A stretch of 64,000 nt of DNA. Source: Litorivicinus sp965656605 (GTDB lineage: Bacteria > Pseudomonadota > Gammaproteobacteria > Pseudomonadales > Litorivicinaceae). Below are positions 32,891 to 41,833 of this stretch, one piece after another. The notes under the pieces were generated by a model. That model made no database searches. It was not told the DNA's origin and worked only from the letters and a program-made list of their open reading frames with translations. Location: assembly GCA_965656605.1 (NCBI GenBank), contig CBFHLC010000004.1, positions 1 to 64,000 of the forward strand, read 5' to 3'. A program made the position numbers and the translations under genes. The first letter of the stretch is position 1; each line of letters starts with the position of its first letter.

Positions 32891-35677
32891 TTAACCTGCG
32901 TTAAGCACCGGAATTAGTTCTGCTTCAGGCGGAACGAACTGCGTCAGCTGAATGCCGACTACAGCTTCGCGGTACTCTTCCAGTGTTGGTGCACGGCCCA
33001 GAACTGCAGCCAGTACCACGACCGGCGTCGACGCTAGCAGTGACTCACCTTTCTTGTCTTCGCGATCCTCGACCACACGGCCTTGGAATAGGCGGGTAGA
33101 CGTTGCGAACACGGTGTCGCCTTTAGCGGCTTTTTCCTGGTTACCCATGCACAGGTTACAACCGGGACGCTCTAGGTACAGGATGTTGTCGTATTCGGTG
33201 CGAGCAGCGCCCTTAGGAGCGTTGTCGTCGAATTCGAAGCCTGCGTATTTCTGCAGGATTTCCCAATCACCCTCAGCCTTAAGCTCATCAATGATGTTGT
33301 ACGTCGGGGCGGCCAGCACTAAGGGCGCTTTGAACTCGACCTTGCCTTGCTTGGCTTCCAGATTGCGCAACATGGCGGCCACGATTTTGACGTCGTCTTT
33401 GTGAACCATGCAAGAGCCGACGAACCCCAGGTCGACTTCACGGGCTCCAGCGTAGTAGCTCAAAGGACGGATCACGTCGTGTGTGTAGCGCTTGGATACG
33501 TCGTCGTTATTGACGTCCGGATCCGCGATCATGGGCTCGACGATGGTGTTCAGATCAACCGTCAGTTCTGCGAAGTATTCGCAATCCGCGTCGGGCATCA
33601 GAACCGGGCGGCCGGTGCCTGAACGGATGTCGTTGATCCGCGCATCCGCTTTGTCGATCAGGCCTTGCAGCATTTGAACGTCGTTATCCATGCCCTTGGC
33701 AATCATGATGCCGATGCGGCTCTTGGCCAGTTCCAGTGATTGGATCAGGGTCTCGGGCTCAGAGATGCAGATTGAGGCCTTGGCCTTCATCTCGGCGGTC
33801 CAGTCGGTAAAGGTGAACGCTTGGTCAGCCAGCAGGGTGCCGATGTGAACTTCAATGACGCGGCCTTGGAAGACGTTTTCGCCGAATTTCTTGAGCATCT
33901 GCAGCTGGGTCGCGTGAACGATGTCACGGAAGTCCATGCCGTCCTGCATCTCGCCAGTAAAAGTCACTTTGACCGACTCGGGGATTGGCATGGCAGCTTC
34001 GCCGGTTGCCAAGGCCAGTCCGACCGTGCCCGAGTCCGCACCGAAGGCCACGCCTTTGGACATACGGGTGTGCGAGTCACCACCGATAATCACTGACCAC
34101 TCGTCGACGGTGATGTCGTTTAGAACCTTGTGAATAACGTCGGTCATGGCGTGATAGCCACCCAGTGGGTCGCGCGCCGTGATCAGGCCAAACTTGTTCA
34201 TGAACTTCATCAGCTTGGGAATGTTGGCCTGCGCCTTGCTGTCCCAAACCGAGGCGGTATGACAGCCTGACTGGTAGGCACCGTCCACCTGAGGAGAGAT
34301 CGTGGTGGCGGCCATCGCTTCGAGTTCTTGCGAGGTCATCAAGCCGGTGGTGTCCTGTGATCCGACGATGTTCACGCGAACGCGGACGTCTGAACCGGCA
34401 TGAAGTGCTTTATCGCTTAGTACGCCTACTGCATTGTTATTAAAGATCTTTTCAACTGCAGTTAGACCCTTGCCTTCGTTGTGAATTTCTTTGGACGGTG
34501 CGTATACCTGCTTGGCTTCGATGCCTAGCGTTTCTGCCGCAAAGGTCTGAACCTTCTTGCCGAATACGACGGCGTATGAGCCGCCTGCACGCATGAACTC
34601 GACTTTTTGCGCGGTGAAAGCAGAGGACACGTCAGCCACTTCCTGGCCATCTTTTAACAGTTTTTTGGTGCGCGTGTTGATGGTCAGAACCGTGCCGGTG
34701 TCGACCGAATAGGTCTGCTCGAGTACCGCGTCGCCATTCGCGTCAACGACAGTCTTGCCGTCAGCATCGGTTTTGCGAACCCAGTTCTTTAAATCCAAGC
34801 CGATACCGCCGGTTACGCCGACCGTAGTCAAAAAGATCGGTGAGATACCGTTGGTGCCGCCGACAACGGGTGCGATGTTCACGAAAGGTACGTACGGGCT
34901 GGCTTGTTTGCCGGCCCACAAGGCGACGTTGTTGACGCCCGACATACGCGATGAGCCGACGCCCATGGTGCCTTTTTCAGCGATCATCATGACTTTCTTG
35001 CCGGGGTGCTGCTTTTGTAGCTCAACGATTTTCTGTTGGTCAGCGGGGGTGCACATGCAACGGCCGTGTAGCTCACGATCCGAGCGCGAGTGCGCCTGGT
35101 TACCCGGTGACAGCAGGTCGGTCGAGATGTCACCTTCAGCGGCGACAAAGGTGACCAATTCAATCTCTTCGTCGATGTCGGGCAGTTGGGTAAAGAACTC
35201 GGCGTTTGCGTAGCTGGTTAGGATGTCGGTCGCTACGGCATTGCCAGCAGTGTGGGCGTCTGCCAAACGGGCCAGGTCTGCGTCGTACAAGAACACCTGA
35301 GTCTTTAGCACGTCGGCGGCTTGAGACGCGATGCTGGCATCGTCGGCCAGCGCCAGATCTAGCAATACATCAATCGAAGGACCACCCTTCATGTGTGCCA
35401 GCAGTTCGAATGCGAAATCAGGAGTGATCTCTGCAACGCTGTCGGCTCCCAAAATGATCGATTTCAGAAACTGCGCTTTGGCGCCCGCAGCAGGTGTAGT
35501 GCCAGGCAGGGTGTTGTAGATGAAAAACTGCAGTGAGTCAGCACGGTATTCGTGGTTCGTGTCTTTGATCTGCTCGATAATTTCAGCGAGTAGTTCAGCG
35601 CTGTCGATGGGCTTGGGTTGCAGTCCGTCAGTGGCGCGTTCTGCGATTTCGGTCAAATATTCCGTGTATAAACTCAT
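32891..35677 (-). CDS. acnB: aconitate hydratase B, long form (bifunctional with 2-methylisocitrate dehydratase)
   Basis: 928 residues from ATG 35677 (AGGGAG upstream). An N-terminal HEAT-like domain (LAEIIEQIKD... to ~165) is followed by the swivelling domain (VTFVAAEGDISTDLLSPGNQAH, GSSRMSGVNN) and the catalytic core with VGSQDTTGLMTSQEL, GGDSHTRMSKG and cluster Cys in FVGSCMVHKDD and RPGCNLCMGNQ. It interconverts citrate and isocitrate with a 4Fe-4S cluster. It is about 60 residues longer than E. coli AcnB; the extra sequence lies around residues 290-420 (after LKNWVRKTDADG). A longer frame to 35782 is unlikely to be coding. Confidence 0.93.
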   Translation of the reverse strand: MSLYTEYLTEIAERATDGLQPKPIDSAELLAEIIEQIKDTNHEYRADSLQFFIYNTLPGTTPAAGAKAQFLKSIILGADSVAEITPDFAFELLAHMKGGPSIDVLLDLALADDASIASQAADVLKTQVFLYDADLARLADAHTAGNAVATDILTSYANAEFFTQLPDIDEEIELVTFVAAEGDISTDLLSPGNQAHSRSDRELHGRCMCTPADQQKIVELQKQHPGKKVMMIAEKGTMGVGSSRMSGVNNVALWAGKQASPYVPFVNIAPVVGGTNGISPIFLTTVGVTGGIGLDLKNWVRKTDADGKTVVDANGDAVLEQTYSVDTGTVLTINTRTKKLLKDGQEVADVSSAFTAQKVEFMRAGGSYAVVFGKKVQTFAAETLGIEAKQVYAPSKEIHNEGKGLTAVEKIFNNNAVGVLSDKALHAGSDVRVRVNIVGSQDTTGLMTSQELEAMAATTISPQVDGAYQSGCHTASVWDSKAQANIPKLMKFMNKFGLITARDPLGGYHAMTDVIHKVLNDITVDEWSVIIGGDSHTRMSKGVAFGADSGTVGLALATGEAAMPIPESVKVTFTGEMQDGMDFRDIVHATQLQMLKKFGENVFQGRVIEVHIGTLLADQAFTFTDWTAEMKAKASICISEPETLIQSLELAKSRIGIMIAKGMDNDVQMLQGLIDKADARINDIRSGTGRPVLMPDADCEYFAELTVDLNTIVEPMIADPDVNNDDVSKRYTHDVIRPLSYYAGAREVDLGFVGSCMVHKDDVKIVAAMLRNLEAKQGKVEFKAPLVLAAPTYNIIDELKAEGDWEILQKYAGFEFDDNAPKGAARTEYDNILYLERPGCNLCMGNQEKAAKGDTVFATSTRLFQGRVVEDREDKKGESLLASTPVVVLAAVLGRAPTLEEYREAVVGIQLTQFVPPEAELIPVLNAG

Positions 35678-36012
35678 ACATCTCCCTACTGGATAAAAGC
35701 TATAGCAACGCCACGCAACACATCGCTGTGCTTTGGCAGGGGGCCTTTTGGGCCCTTTGGTCGCTATAGGGTGTGGTTGCAACGTCGCCGAGGCGGTTGG
35801 GCTGCGGAATTTCGCGGGAGAGTATAGCTGAATGCGGTTTTGTATGCCTCGATTTACTACTAAATGATGGGCAAGATTCCCGATGTCCAGCGGGCAGTTT
35901 TGTCACCTTGATCTTTACCCCTTGTAACCAATTTGCCGTCTAAATTGATTCGATCGCTGATCGGTCGAGCTAGACTAGGCGCATTCAAAACTGAAATTTT
36001 TAGGAATTCAAA
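35678..36012. other. intergenic region between acnB and the cytochrome b gene
   Basis: 335 bp between two divergent genes, with no convincing gene. It must hold both promoters. One hairpin is visible at 35741-35755 (GGGCC, loop TTTTG, GGCCC, then TTT on the plus strand); on the minus strand it lies in the acnB leader and could affect that message. Nothing else stands out. Confidence 0.5.
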
Positions 36013-36657
36013 ATGGTCTGGGATATTTGGGTCCGACTGGGACACTGGCTGGTGGTGGGATTGATCGCCTTTCAGTTTTACTCGGGCGAGCAGTTAGATT
36101 TGCGCGATATCCACGCGTGGGTTGGCATCGCACTGTTGAGTTGGATCGGGTTTCGCTTGTTGTGGGGCTTTGTTGGGCCAACGCATGCTCGGTTTTCAGA
36201 TTTTGTAAAGTCCCCCAAGCGCGTCTGGGGCAGCTTTGTACAGTTATTTCGCCGTGAACATGAAAGCGCAGTTGGGCATACCGCGGCCGGGGGGATAGGC
36301 GTGATCGTTCTGATGGCGTTAATTACAACGCTTGCGATTACCGGACTGCTGTCCACCGATGATGTGTTCTACGACGGGCCGTTGAATCACTGGGTGTCTT
36401 ACGAGGTCGCAGTTCTGGCCACTCGCATTCACCATCTGGCCGGCAACCTGTTGATTTTGACCATAGCGGGGCATGTCTGTGCCATTGCGTGGCACCAATT
36501 TGCCATGAAGCAGCCGCTGATTCAGGGAATGCTGCATGGCAGAAAGCCCGGCGTGACCGGATCCATTGCGTTCAGCGTTACGATCAGAGGCGCGCTGGTT
36601 TTGCTTGCCAGCGCGATCGTCATCGCCGGCTCCATCGGATTATGGGGCCGGTTCTAA
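36013..36657 (+). CDS. cytochrome b561-type diheme membrane protein
   Basis: 214 residues with four to five transmembrane helices. Haem-ligand candidates are His in RLGHWLVV, DIHAWVG, RIHHLAGNLL and AGHVCAIAWH, giving two pairs across helices as in bacterial cytochrome b561/NiFe-hydrogenase-type b cytochromes. It would move electrons between a quinol and a periplasmic partner. The convergent neighbour encodes a cytochrome c', and such b/c' pairs are often found together. Confidence 0.88.
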   Translation: MVWDIWVRLGHWLVVGLIAFQFYSGEQLDLRDIHAWVGIALLSWIGFRLLWGFVGPTHARFSDFVKSPKRVWGSFVQLFRREHESAVGHTAAGGIGVIVLMALITTLAITGLLSTDDVFYDGPLNHWVSYEVAVLATRIHHLAGNLLILTIAGHVCAIAWHQFAMKQPLIQGMLHGRKPGVTGSIAFSVTIRGALVLLASAIVIAGSIGLWGRF

Positions 36658-36664
36658 GACGAGA

Positions 36665-37108
36665 TTATTTTTTGCGATAGTCATCGTGGCAGCCTTTGCA
36701 GGTCTGGCCGGCGGCTTTCAGTGCGGCGCCGATCTGACCCTTGTCGCCACTATCTACTGCAGCTGACAGCTCACCAATAGCTTGACCAAATTTCATACCC
36801 GCAGCTCGGAATCCTTCGGGGTCGCTCCAGATTTCAGCTTTTGCGCGGCTGTTGCTGGCGGTGCTTTCAATCGCGAAGGCCTCAGGCAAAATTCCGCTCA
36901 CCACTTGAATGCGATTCACAGCTTGTTGCATGCGTTCTAAGTCGAAATCTTTGCGCCCGCGCATCATGGCAGCCAGATTGTCGGCAAACTCATATTTGAT
37001 GATCTTGTAGGCACCTTGGCGGGCGTCGATCAAGTCCTTGGGGTCGTCGCTGGCATGTGCGGTGGTACCGATAAATGCGCTAAGGGCTAGCGCTGCAATA
37101 CGTTTCAT
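36665..37108 (-). CDS. cytochrome c' / c-556 family protein
   Basis: 147 residues with a signal peptide (MKRIAALALSAFIGTTAHA). The single haem site is at the C-terminus (CKGCH), as in cytochrome c' four-helix bundles. The preceding helix pattern and RQGAYKIIKYEF at the N-terminus fit the family, where a residue near the start of helix 1 serves as distal ligand. It is periplasmic and may bind NO or shuttle electrons with the convergent cytochrome b561. It ends 8 bp from that gene. Confidence 0.9.
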   Translation of the reverse strand: MKRIAALALSAFIGTTAHASDDPKDLIDARQGAYKIIKYEFADNLAAMMRGRKDFDLERMQQAVNRIQVVSGILPEAFAIESTASNSRAKAEIWSDPEGFRAAGMKFGQAIGELSAAVDSGDKGQIGAALKAAGQTCKGCHDDYRKK

Positions 37109-37269
37109 GTGGGGATCCTTTTGTCATAAATTCAGGTGACAGTATGCACATTTAAAAAAGCGCTGTGTATAGACCCAAGGGTGTCGCTTTTGTCATTGAT
37201 CCGGCGCTTTCATCCGTCGAACTCTCGGGCCGCTCTTGTCATTCTTTGTAAAAAATAGAGGAGGTGATC

Positions 37270-38475
37270 ATGAGCACCCTTGATCTAGTCAAACAGCGCA
37301 AGCCGAGACACGGTTTGCAACGCGAATTCTATTTGGATGATGCCGTCTATCAGGACGATCTAGAACAGATCTGGTATCGCAATTGGGTGTTCGCGGGGCA
37401 CACATTAGAGATGCCCAAACCGGGCAGCTACATCACGCTGGCCATTGGCGACTATCCCATCGTTGTGGTGAACGACAACGAGACCTTTAGGGCATTCCAC
37501 AACTCCTGCCGTCACCGCGGATCGATGCTATGCCAAGAACGATCGGGGCGTGCGGCCAAGTTAGTCTGTCCCTACCACCGGTGGACCTATGACTATGCCG
37601 GGCAATTGGTGTTCGCACAGGACATGGGTGCGGACTTCATCGCCTCGGATTTCCAGCTCAAGACGGTTCACATCGAAGTGGTCGAGACCATGATCTTCGT
37701 GTGCGTGGCCGCTGAGGCGCCTGATTTCGAGCCATTCAAAGAAGCATTTGCGCCTTATTTAGCGCCACATCAGTTGAGTAATGCGAAGGTCGCCCATCAG
37801 ACCGAGACGGTTGAGCAGGGCAACTGGAAACTGGTGCTAGAAAACAACCGTGAGTGCTACCACTGCCAAAGCTGCCACCCCGAACTCGTACGCTCGTTTG
37901 ACAAAGAGTTGTCTAAAGCGGGACTGCTGCCACTGGCTGAGCAACCTGAATTTGTTCAAGACTTCGTCAGACAAACTGAACAGGCCGGCATTCCTTGTCA
38001 GACCCACTGGGATGCAGACGGACAATTCAGGATGACACGCATGACCCTTATGAACGGTAACGTCAGCCATACTATGGACGGCTTGCCGGCGGTGAGTAAG
38101 CGGTTGGACCAGACCGGCATCGAGAATTTAGGCAACCTGTTCCATTTCCACTATCCGTCCATGTGGACGCATTTCCTAGGTGATCATGCACTGACGTTCC
38201 GCGTGTTACCTAAGGCGACGGGAGAGACAGTGGTCACCACCACGTGGTTGGTTCATAAAGATGCTCAGGAAGGGGTCGATTATGACCTGGATAACCTGAC
38301 GCGAGTTTGGAACGCGACTAACCTGCAGGACCGTGAAATTGTAGAAAACACCGTGCGCGGTTTGCGCTCGCCGGCGTTCGAGCCGGGTCCGTACTCAAGC
38401 ATACTTGAGAATGGCACATGCCAGTTTGTTGATTGGTATTGCGAGCAGATGGAGAAGGGGCTGAGCGCCCAGTAG
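37270..38475 (+). CDS. Rieske oxygenase alpha subunit, GbcA/stachydrine-demethylase type
   Basis: 401 residues. The Rieske 2Fe-2S site is C80-x-H82 and C100-x-x-H103. The mononuclear iron site includes H198 and H203 in NNRECYHCQSCH. The end (TTWLVHKDAQEGVDYD, RVWNATNLQDRE, FEPGPYSS, FVDWYCEQM) matches the pattern of glycine-betaine monooxygenase GbcA and proline-betaine demethylases, which remove N-methyl groups as formaldehyde. The ribosome site is very strong: GGAGGTGATC at 37260-37269 would pair fully with the 16S 3' end. No reductase gene (GbcB type) is nearby. A betaine-type ABC transporter is convergent with it. Confidence 0.87.
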   Translation: MSTLDLVKQRKPRHGLQREFYLDDAVYQDDLEQIWYRNWVFAGHTLEMPKPGSYITLAIGDYPIVVVNDNETFRAFHNSCRHRGSMLCQERSGRAAKLVCPYHRWTYDYAGQLVFAQDMGADFIASDFQLKTVHIEVVETMIFVCVAAEAPDFEPFKEAFAPYLAPHQLSNAKVAHQTETVEQGNWKLVLENNRECYHCQSCHPELVRSFDKELSKAGLLPLAEQPEFVQDFVRQTEQAGIPCQTHWDADGQFRMTRMTLMNGNVSHTMDGLPAVSKRLDQTGIENLGNLFHFHYPSMWTHFLGDHALTFRVLPKATGETVVTTTWLVHKDAQEGVDYDLDNLTRVWNATNLQDREIVENTVRGLRSPAFEPGPYSSILENGTCQFVDWYCEQMEKGLSAQ

Positions 38476-38492
38476 GCGCATCAGCTATAGAC

Positions 38493-38516
38493 TGGCGTGC
38501 GGAGCCCCGCACGCCA
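38493..38516. terminator. bidirectional terminator between Rieske and opu-type genes
   Basis: TGGCGTGCGG and CCGCACGCCA pair perfectly around an AGCC loop. It lies exactly between two convergent stop codons (38475 and 38523). T-runs are short, so it probably acts as an RNA 3'-end barrier for both messages. Confidence 0.65.
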
Positions 38517-38522
38517 AATGGC

Positions 38523-39398
38523 TTAGATCAAGCCGTTGCTGCTTAGGAACTCACGGGCAACATCCGAGATATCTTTCTTGTCGACGGCGACTTGTCCGTT
38601 CAAAGACTGCATGACCGAATCGTTCAGCAGGCCCGACAATGCGTTCAACGAATCACCAATATCAGGATTGGCTGCCAAGACTTCATCACGAATAACGGGT
38701 GTTAGCGCGTAGTTGGGGAAGAAGCCTTGATCGTCTTCCAGAACTTTGAAATCGAACGCAGCGATACGACCATCGGTGGCAAAGACCAATCCGACATCGA
38801 CGTCACCATCACGCAGGGCTTGGTAAATCAGCCCAGATTGCATGGGCGCCATGTTGGCTCGTCCTGCTTTGAAGCCGTACTGGTCCTGCAGTCCTAACAG
38901 GCCATCAGCCCGCTTCGGGAATTCAGCGTTGACACCCATTTTCAGCGATTGATCGTTGTTGTAGGCCGCAGCCAGGTCACTCAGCGTTGACAGGCCTTTG
39001 TCATCGGCGCTACGAACGGCCAGTGCGTAGGTGTTGTTGGCGGCAGATGCGTTTAGCCAGACGATGCCTTTTTCAGCGTCCAGCATTTTGACCCGGTTGT
39101 AGGTCTCTTGTGCATCTAGGCGCTCTTTGATTTTGTTGAAAGTCACCAAGCTGGTACCGGTGTACTCCCAGTAGATATCGACTTGGCCGTTTTCCATGGC
39201 TGAACGAACGACCGTGGTGCCCATGCCCTCGGCTCGGTTCACCTCATGCCCTTTGGCCTCAAGCATCTGTGATGTCATCTCAGAGATCAGCAACTGTTCG
39301 GTGAAGTTTTTACCACCAACAGTGACTTCTGCCGCCATAGCCATGCCGACTGATCCCGCCAGCAGGCCGGTGAGGGTGTTACGAATCAATGTTTTCAT
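38523..39398 (-). CDS. OpuC/OsmF-type ABC transporter substrate-binding protein
   Basis: 291 residues. A signal peptide (MKTLIRNTLTGLLAGSVGMAMAAE) precedes VTVGGKNFTEQLLISEM, the standard start of glycine-betaine/choline type binding proteins (OpuAC_like, OsmF). VDIYWEYTGTSLV is another family block. It has no lipobox Cys, so it should be free in the periplasm. Last gene of the operon permease-ATPase-permease-binding protein (41716 down to 38523). Substrates in the family are betaines, choline, carnitine and ergothioneine. Confidence 0.9.
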   Translation of the reverse strand: MKTLIRNTLTGLLAGSVGMAMAAEVTVGGKNFTEQLLISEMTSQMLEAKGHEVNRAEGMGTTVVRSAMENGQVDIYWEYTGTSLVTFNKIKERLDAQETYNRVKMLDAEKGIVWLNASAANNTYALAVRSADDKGLSTLSDLAAAYNNDQSLKMGVNAEFPKRADGLLGLQDQYGFKAGRANMAPMQSGLIYQALRDGDVDVGLVFATDGRIAAFDFKVLEDDQGFFPNYALTPVIRDEVLAANPDIGDSLNALSGLLNDSVMQSLNGQVAVDKKDISDVAREFLSSNGLI

Positions 39399-39400
39399 TG

Positions 39401-40114
39401 TTATTTTGCCTCATTTAAGGGGTTTACCCCCCGTGGTATCAGCCACACTTGCAGCTGACGAAATACACCGTCGATGATAACGGCTAGCAAGGCCACAGGG
39501 ACCGCACCGCTGAGCATCATCGGCAGCTCGTTTAAGTCAATTCCAGTAAAGATCAGCTCGCCTAAACCGCCGCCGCCAATCAAGAACGCCAGCGGAACTG
39601 TGCCCACGTTGATGGCGATGGCCGTCCGTATCCCAGCAAAGATGACGTACAGAGCATTGGGTAGCTCGACTCGCCATAGAATCTGCGAAGGTGTCATGCC
39701 AATCCCAGTTGCAGCCTCAACCAAAGCGGGCGAGACGCCGACTAATCCAGTGAAGGTGTTTCGAACGATCGGCAGCAGAGTCGCCAGCCACAGCGCGAAA
39801 ACCGCAGGCAGGGTTCCGATCCCTAGCACACTCATACTTAACGCTAGAATCGCAAGGGTCGGCACGGTAGTCCCGATATTCAGCGCCTGCATAACGGGCT
39901 CAGCATAACCGCGTGCCCACGGGCGGCTCAGGATCAATCCGATCAATAAGCCGAAACCGATAGCTAACCCGCCAGAGATGGCGACCAATTGAACGTGCTG
40001 ATTTAATAGATACAGGATGTCTTCACTGTACAGTGCCCAGGTATTCTGAACCGGATCAGTGGCCGCTACGGCGGCAGCGGCGGCGGTACCGACGATCCAG
40101 CTCTTAACGCCCAC
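39401..40114 (-). CDS. OpuC-type ABC transporter permease
   Basis: 237 residues, about six helices. FALWLATLLPIVRNTFTGLVGVSPALVEAATGIGMTPSQILWRVELPNA contains the EAA loop that docks on the ATPase; split reading shows VRNTFTGL, EAATGIGMT and LPNALYVIFAGIRTA as the usual family blocks. It lies between the ATPase gene (11-nt overlap) and the binding-protein gene (2-bp gap). It forms a heterodimer with the permease encoded at 41066-41716. Confidence 0.9.
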   Translation of the reverse strand: MGVKSWIVGTAAAAAVAATDPVQNTWALYSEDILYLLNQHVQLVAISGGLAIGFGLLIGLILSRPWARGYAEPVMQALNIGTTVPTLAILALSMSVLGIGTLPAVFALWLATLLPIVRNTFTGLVGVSPALVEAATGIGMTPSQILWRVELPNALYVIFAGIRTAIAINVGTVPLAFLIGGGGLGELIFTGIDLNELPMMLSGAVPVALLAVIIDGVFRQLQVWLIPRGVNPLNEAK

Positions 40115-41069
40115 GTTTGAAATTCTCGTCCGCTAGATGGGCGGTAATGGCGGCTTGCGAGACGGTCCCAACGACGACGCCCTCGTGGGTAACCGGCAGG
40201 CTGTCTGCACCGTACTTGATCAAGGTGCTGGATACGGTCCGTAGTGATTCGTTCAGCAAAACGCTGGGACCATTCGCGGAGCCTGCGCCGGGCTGATAAA
40301 CATCGGAACATCGGCGCAATGACAGCCGCATCAGGGTTTTCTCTGACCCCAGAAACTCGTCTACGAACCCGAGCTTGGGCTGGGCTAATAATCGGTCGGG
40401 GCTGTCGGACTGGATCAATTGTCCGTCGTTAAAGATTGCGATTTGATCCGCCAGCTTGATGGCTTCATCCAAATCATGGCTAACCAAAATCACCGTGATG
40501 CCCAGATCGCGTTGGATCTTTAAAAATTCGTCTTGGATGACGTCGCGGTTGATGGGGTCGATCGCGCCAAAGGGCTCGTCCATTAACATCAGGGTAGGGC
40601 GTGCCGCTAAGGCTCGCGCGACACCCGCGCGCTGTTGTTGGCCCCCGGATAATTCATTGGGATAGCGTTTTAAATACAGCGAAGGATCCAAGTTCACCAT
40701 GGACAACCAATCAGCGGCTTCACGACGACTTTTGGCTTTGTCCCATCCCAGCAGATCCGGCACGCTGCACACGTTGTCCTCGATCGTCATGTTGGGAAAC
40801 AGACCTATTTGCTGGATGACATATCCAATTCGACGGCGCAGAGCGACCGGGTCTAGCTCGTCGGTATCCTGCCCATCCAAAAAGATCTTGCCTGCGGTCT
40901 TGGGGATCAAGCCGTTGATCATTTTTAGGGTGGTGGTTTTACCGCAACCGCTGGGCCCTAATAGAACGCAGATGTCGCCTGAGTCGATCACCATGTCGAC
41001 GTCTCGGACGGCATGGGTTTGACCCTCGGCGGTATCGAAAATTTTGTTCAGTCCTCTGAGTTCAATCAT
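40104..41069 (-). CDS. OpuC-type ABC transporter ATP-binding protein with CBS domains
   Basis: 321 residues. Walker A is GPSGCGKTT (about residues 38-46), the signature NELSGGQQQRAGVARAL, Walker B LMLMDEPFGAID and the switch His SHDLDEA. The last ~75 residues form CBS-like sequence (SLRTVSSTLIKYGADSLPVTHEGVVVGTV split over two motifs), which in OpuA/OpuC senses ionic strength or nucleotides. This suggests osmotic or energetic control of uptake. It is coupled to the upstream permease (ATGA) and overlaps the downstream one. Confidence 0.92.
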   Translation of the reverse strand: MIELRGLNKIFDTAEGQTHAVRDVDMVIDSGDICVLLGPSGCGKTTTLKMINGLIPKTAGKIFLDGQDTDELDPVALRRRIGYVIQQIGLFPNMTIEDNVCSVPDLLGWDKAKSRREAADWLSMVNLDPSLYLKRYPNELSGGQQQRAGVARALAARPTLMLMDEPFGAIDPINRDVIQDEFLKIQRDLGITVILVSHDLDEAIKLADQIAIFNDGQLIQSDSPDRLLAQPKLGFVDEFLGSEKTLMRLSLRRCSDVYQPGAGSANGPSVLLNESLRTVSSTLIKYGADSLPVTHEGVVVGTVSQAAITAHLADENFKRGR

Positions 41070-41716
41070 GTCCGCATGGCCTTTGGCGTTAGTCGTTTTT
41101 GTAATTTGGCTAACGCGTAGTCAGCAAGTATAGCGAACAGGCTGACACTCACGGCGCCCGTTACGAGAAGACGGGGATCAGTCATGCTGATGCCGCGACT
41201 GATGAAGGTACCTAGGCCGCCGGCGCCAATGTAGGCGGCGATCGCCATGACGCCAATATTCATGACCACCGCCGTGCGCACGCCGGCCATGATGACGGGT
41301 ACAGCAAGCGGTAATTCAACACGCAGCAGGCGTTGGCTGGATGACATGCCTACGCCCATGGCGGCCTCGCGCAGGGCGGGGTCGACGTTATTGATAGCGG
41401 TGTAGGTGTTGCGGATGATCGGCAGCTGGCTGTATAGCAAAACCGCGATGATGGCGGGCACTGCGCCGATCCCTTGCCCGAAAATGGATAACACTGGAAT
41501 CATCAGACCAAACAGCGCGATAGAGGGGATGGTGATGATAATGCTGGCCACATAAAGCACGACTTGTGCGGTCGGCTCGTGACGCGTGATCGCAATCCCG
41601 ATCGGTACTCCTGTCGCGATCGCCAAGCCTAAAGCAATGCTGATTAAGATCGCATGCTCACCTGCTCTCGATAAAATCAGATCGACGTTGTCGACCATGT
41701 ACAGAAGTATTTCCAA
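41066..41716 (-). CDS. OpuC-type ABC transporter permease (first gene)
   Basis: 216 residues, about five or six helices. The EAA loop is REAAMGVGMSSSQRLLRVELP and IRNTYTAINNVDP precedes it; GGLGTFISRGISMTDPRLL near the end is typical. It pairs with the second permease. First gene of the four-gene operon, 117 bp from the end of the araC-type gene, which is on the same strand upstream, so read-through from the regulator is possible. Confidence 0.9.
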   Translation of the reverse strand: MEILLYMVDNVDLILSRAGEHAILISIALGLAIATGVPIGIAITRHEPTAQVVLYVASIIITIPSIALFGLMIPVLSIFGQGIGAVPAIIAVLLYSQLPIIRNTYTAINNVDPALREAAMGVGMSSSQRLLRVELPLAVPVIMAGVRTAVVMNIGVMAIAAYIGAGGLGTFISRGISMTDPRLLVTGAVSVSLFAILADYALAKLQKRLTPKAMRT

Positions 41717-41833
41717 TGCATTCTCGTTTTATTATCTTCTCGCTCCCGCACTATAGGGTTTGCACGAGCGTAAACACGTAAAAATTACGACACCCAAGAG
41801 CACGAATGCGACATCGCTAGGTGCTTTTCACGG

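Noticed and set aside
35678..35906. Short minus-strand frames upstream of acnB
   Set aside because: Low-complexity basic sequence without start signals; the AcnB N-terminus MSLYTE with AGGGAG fits better.
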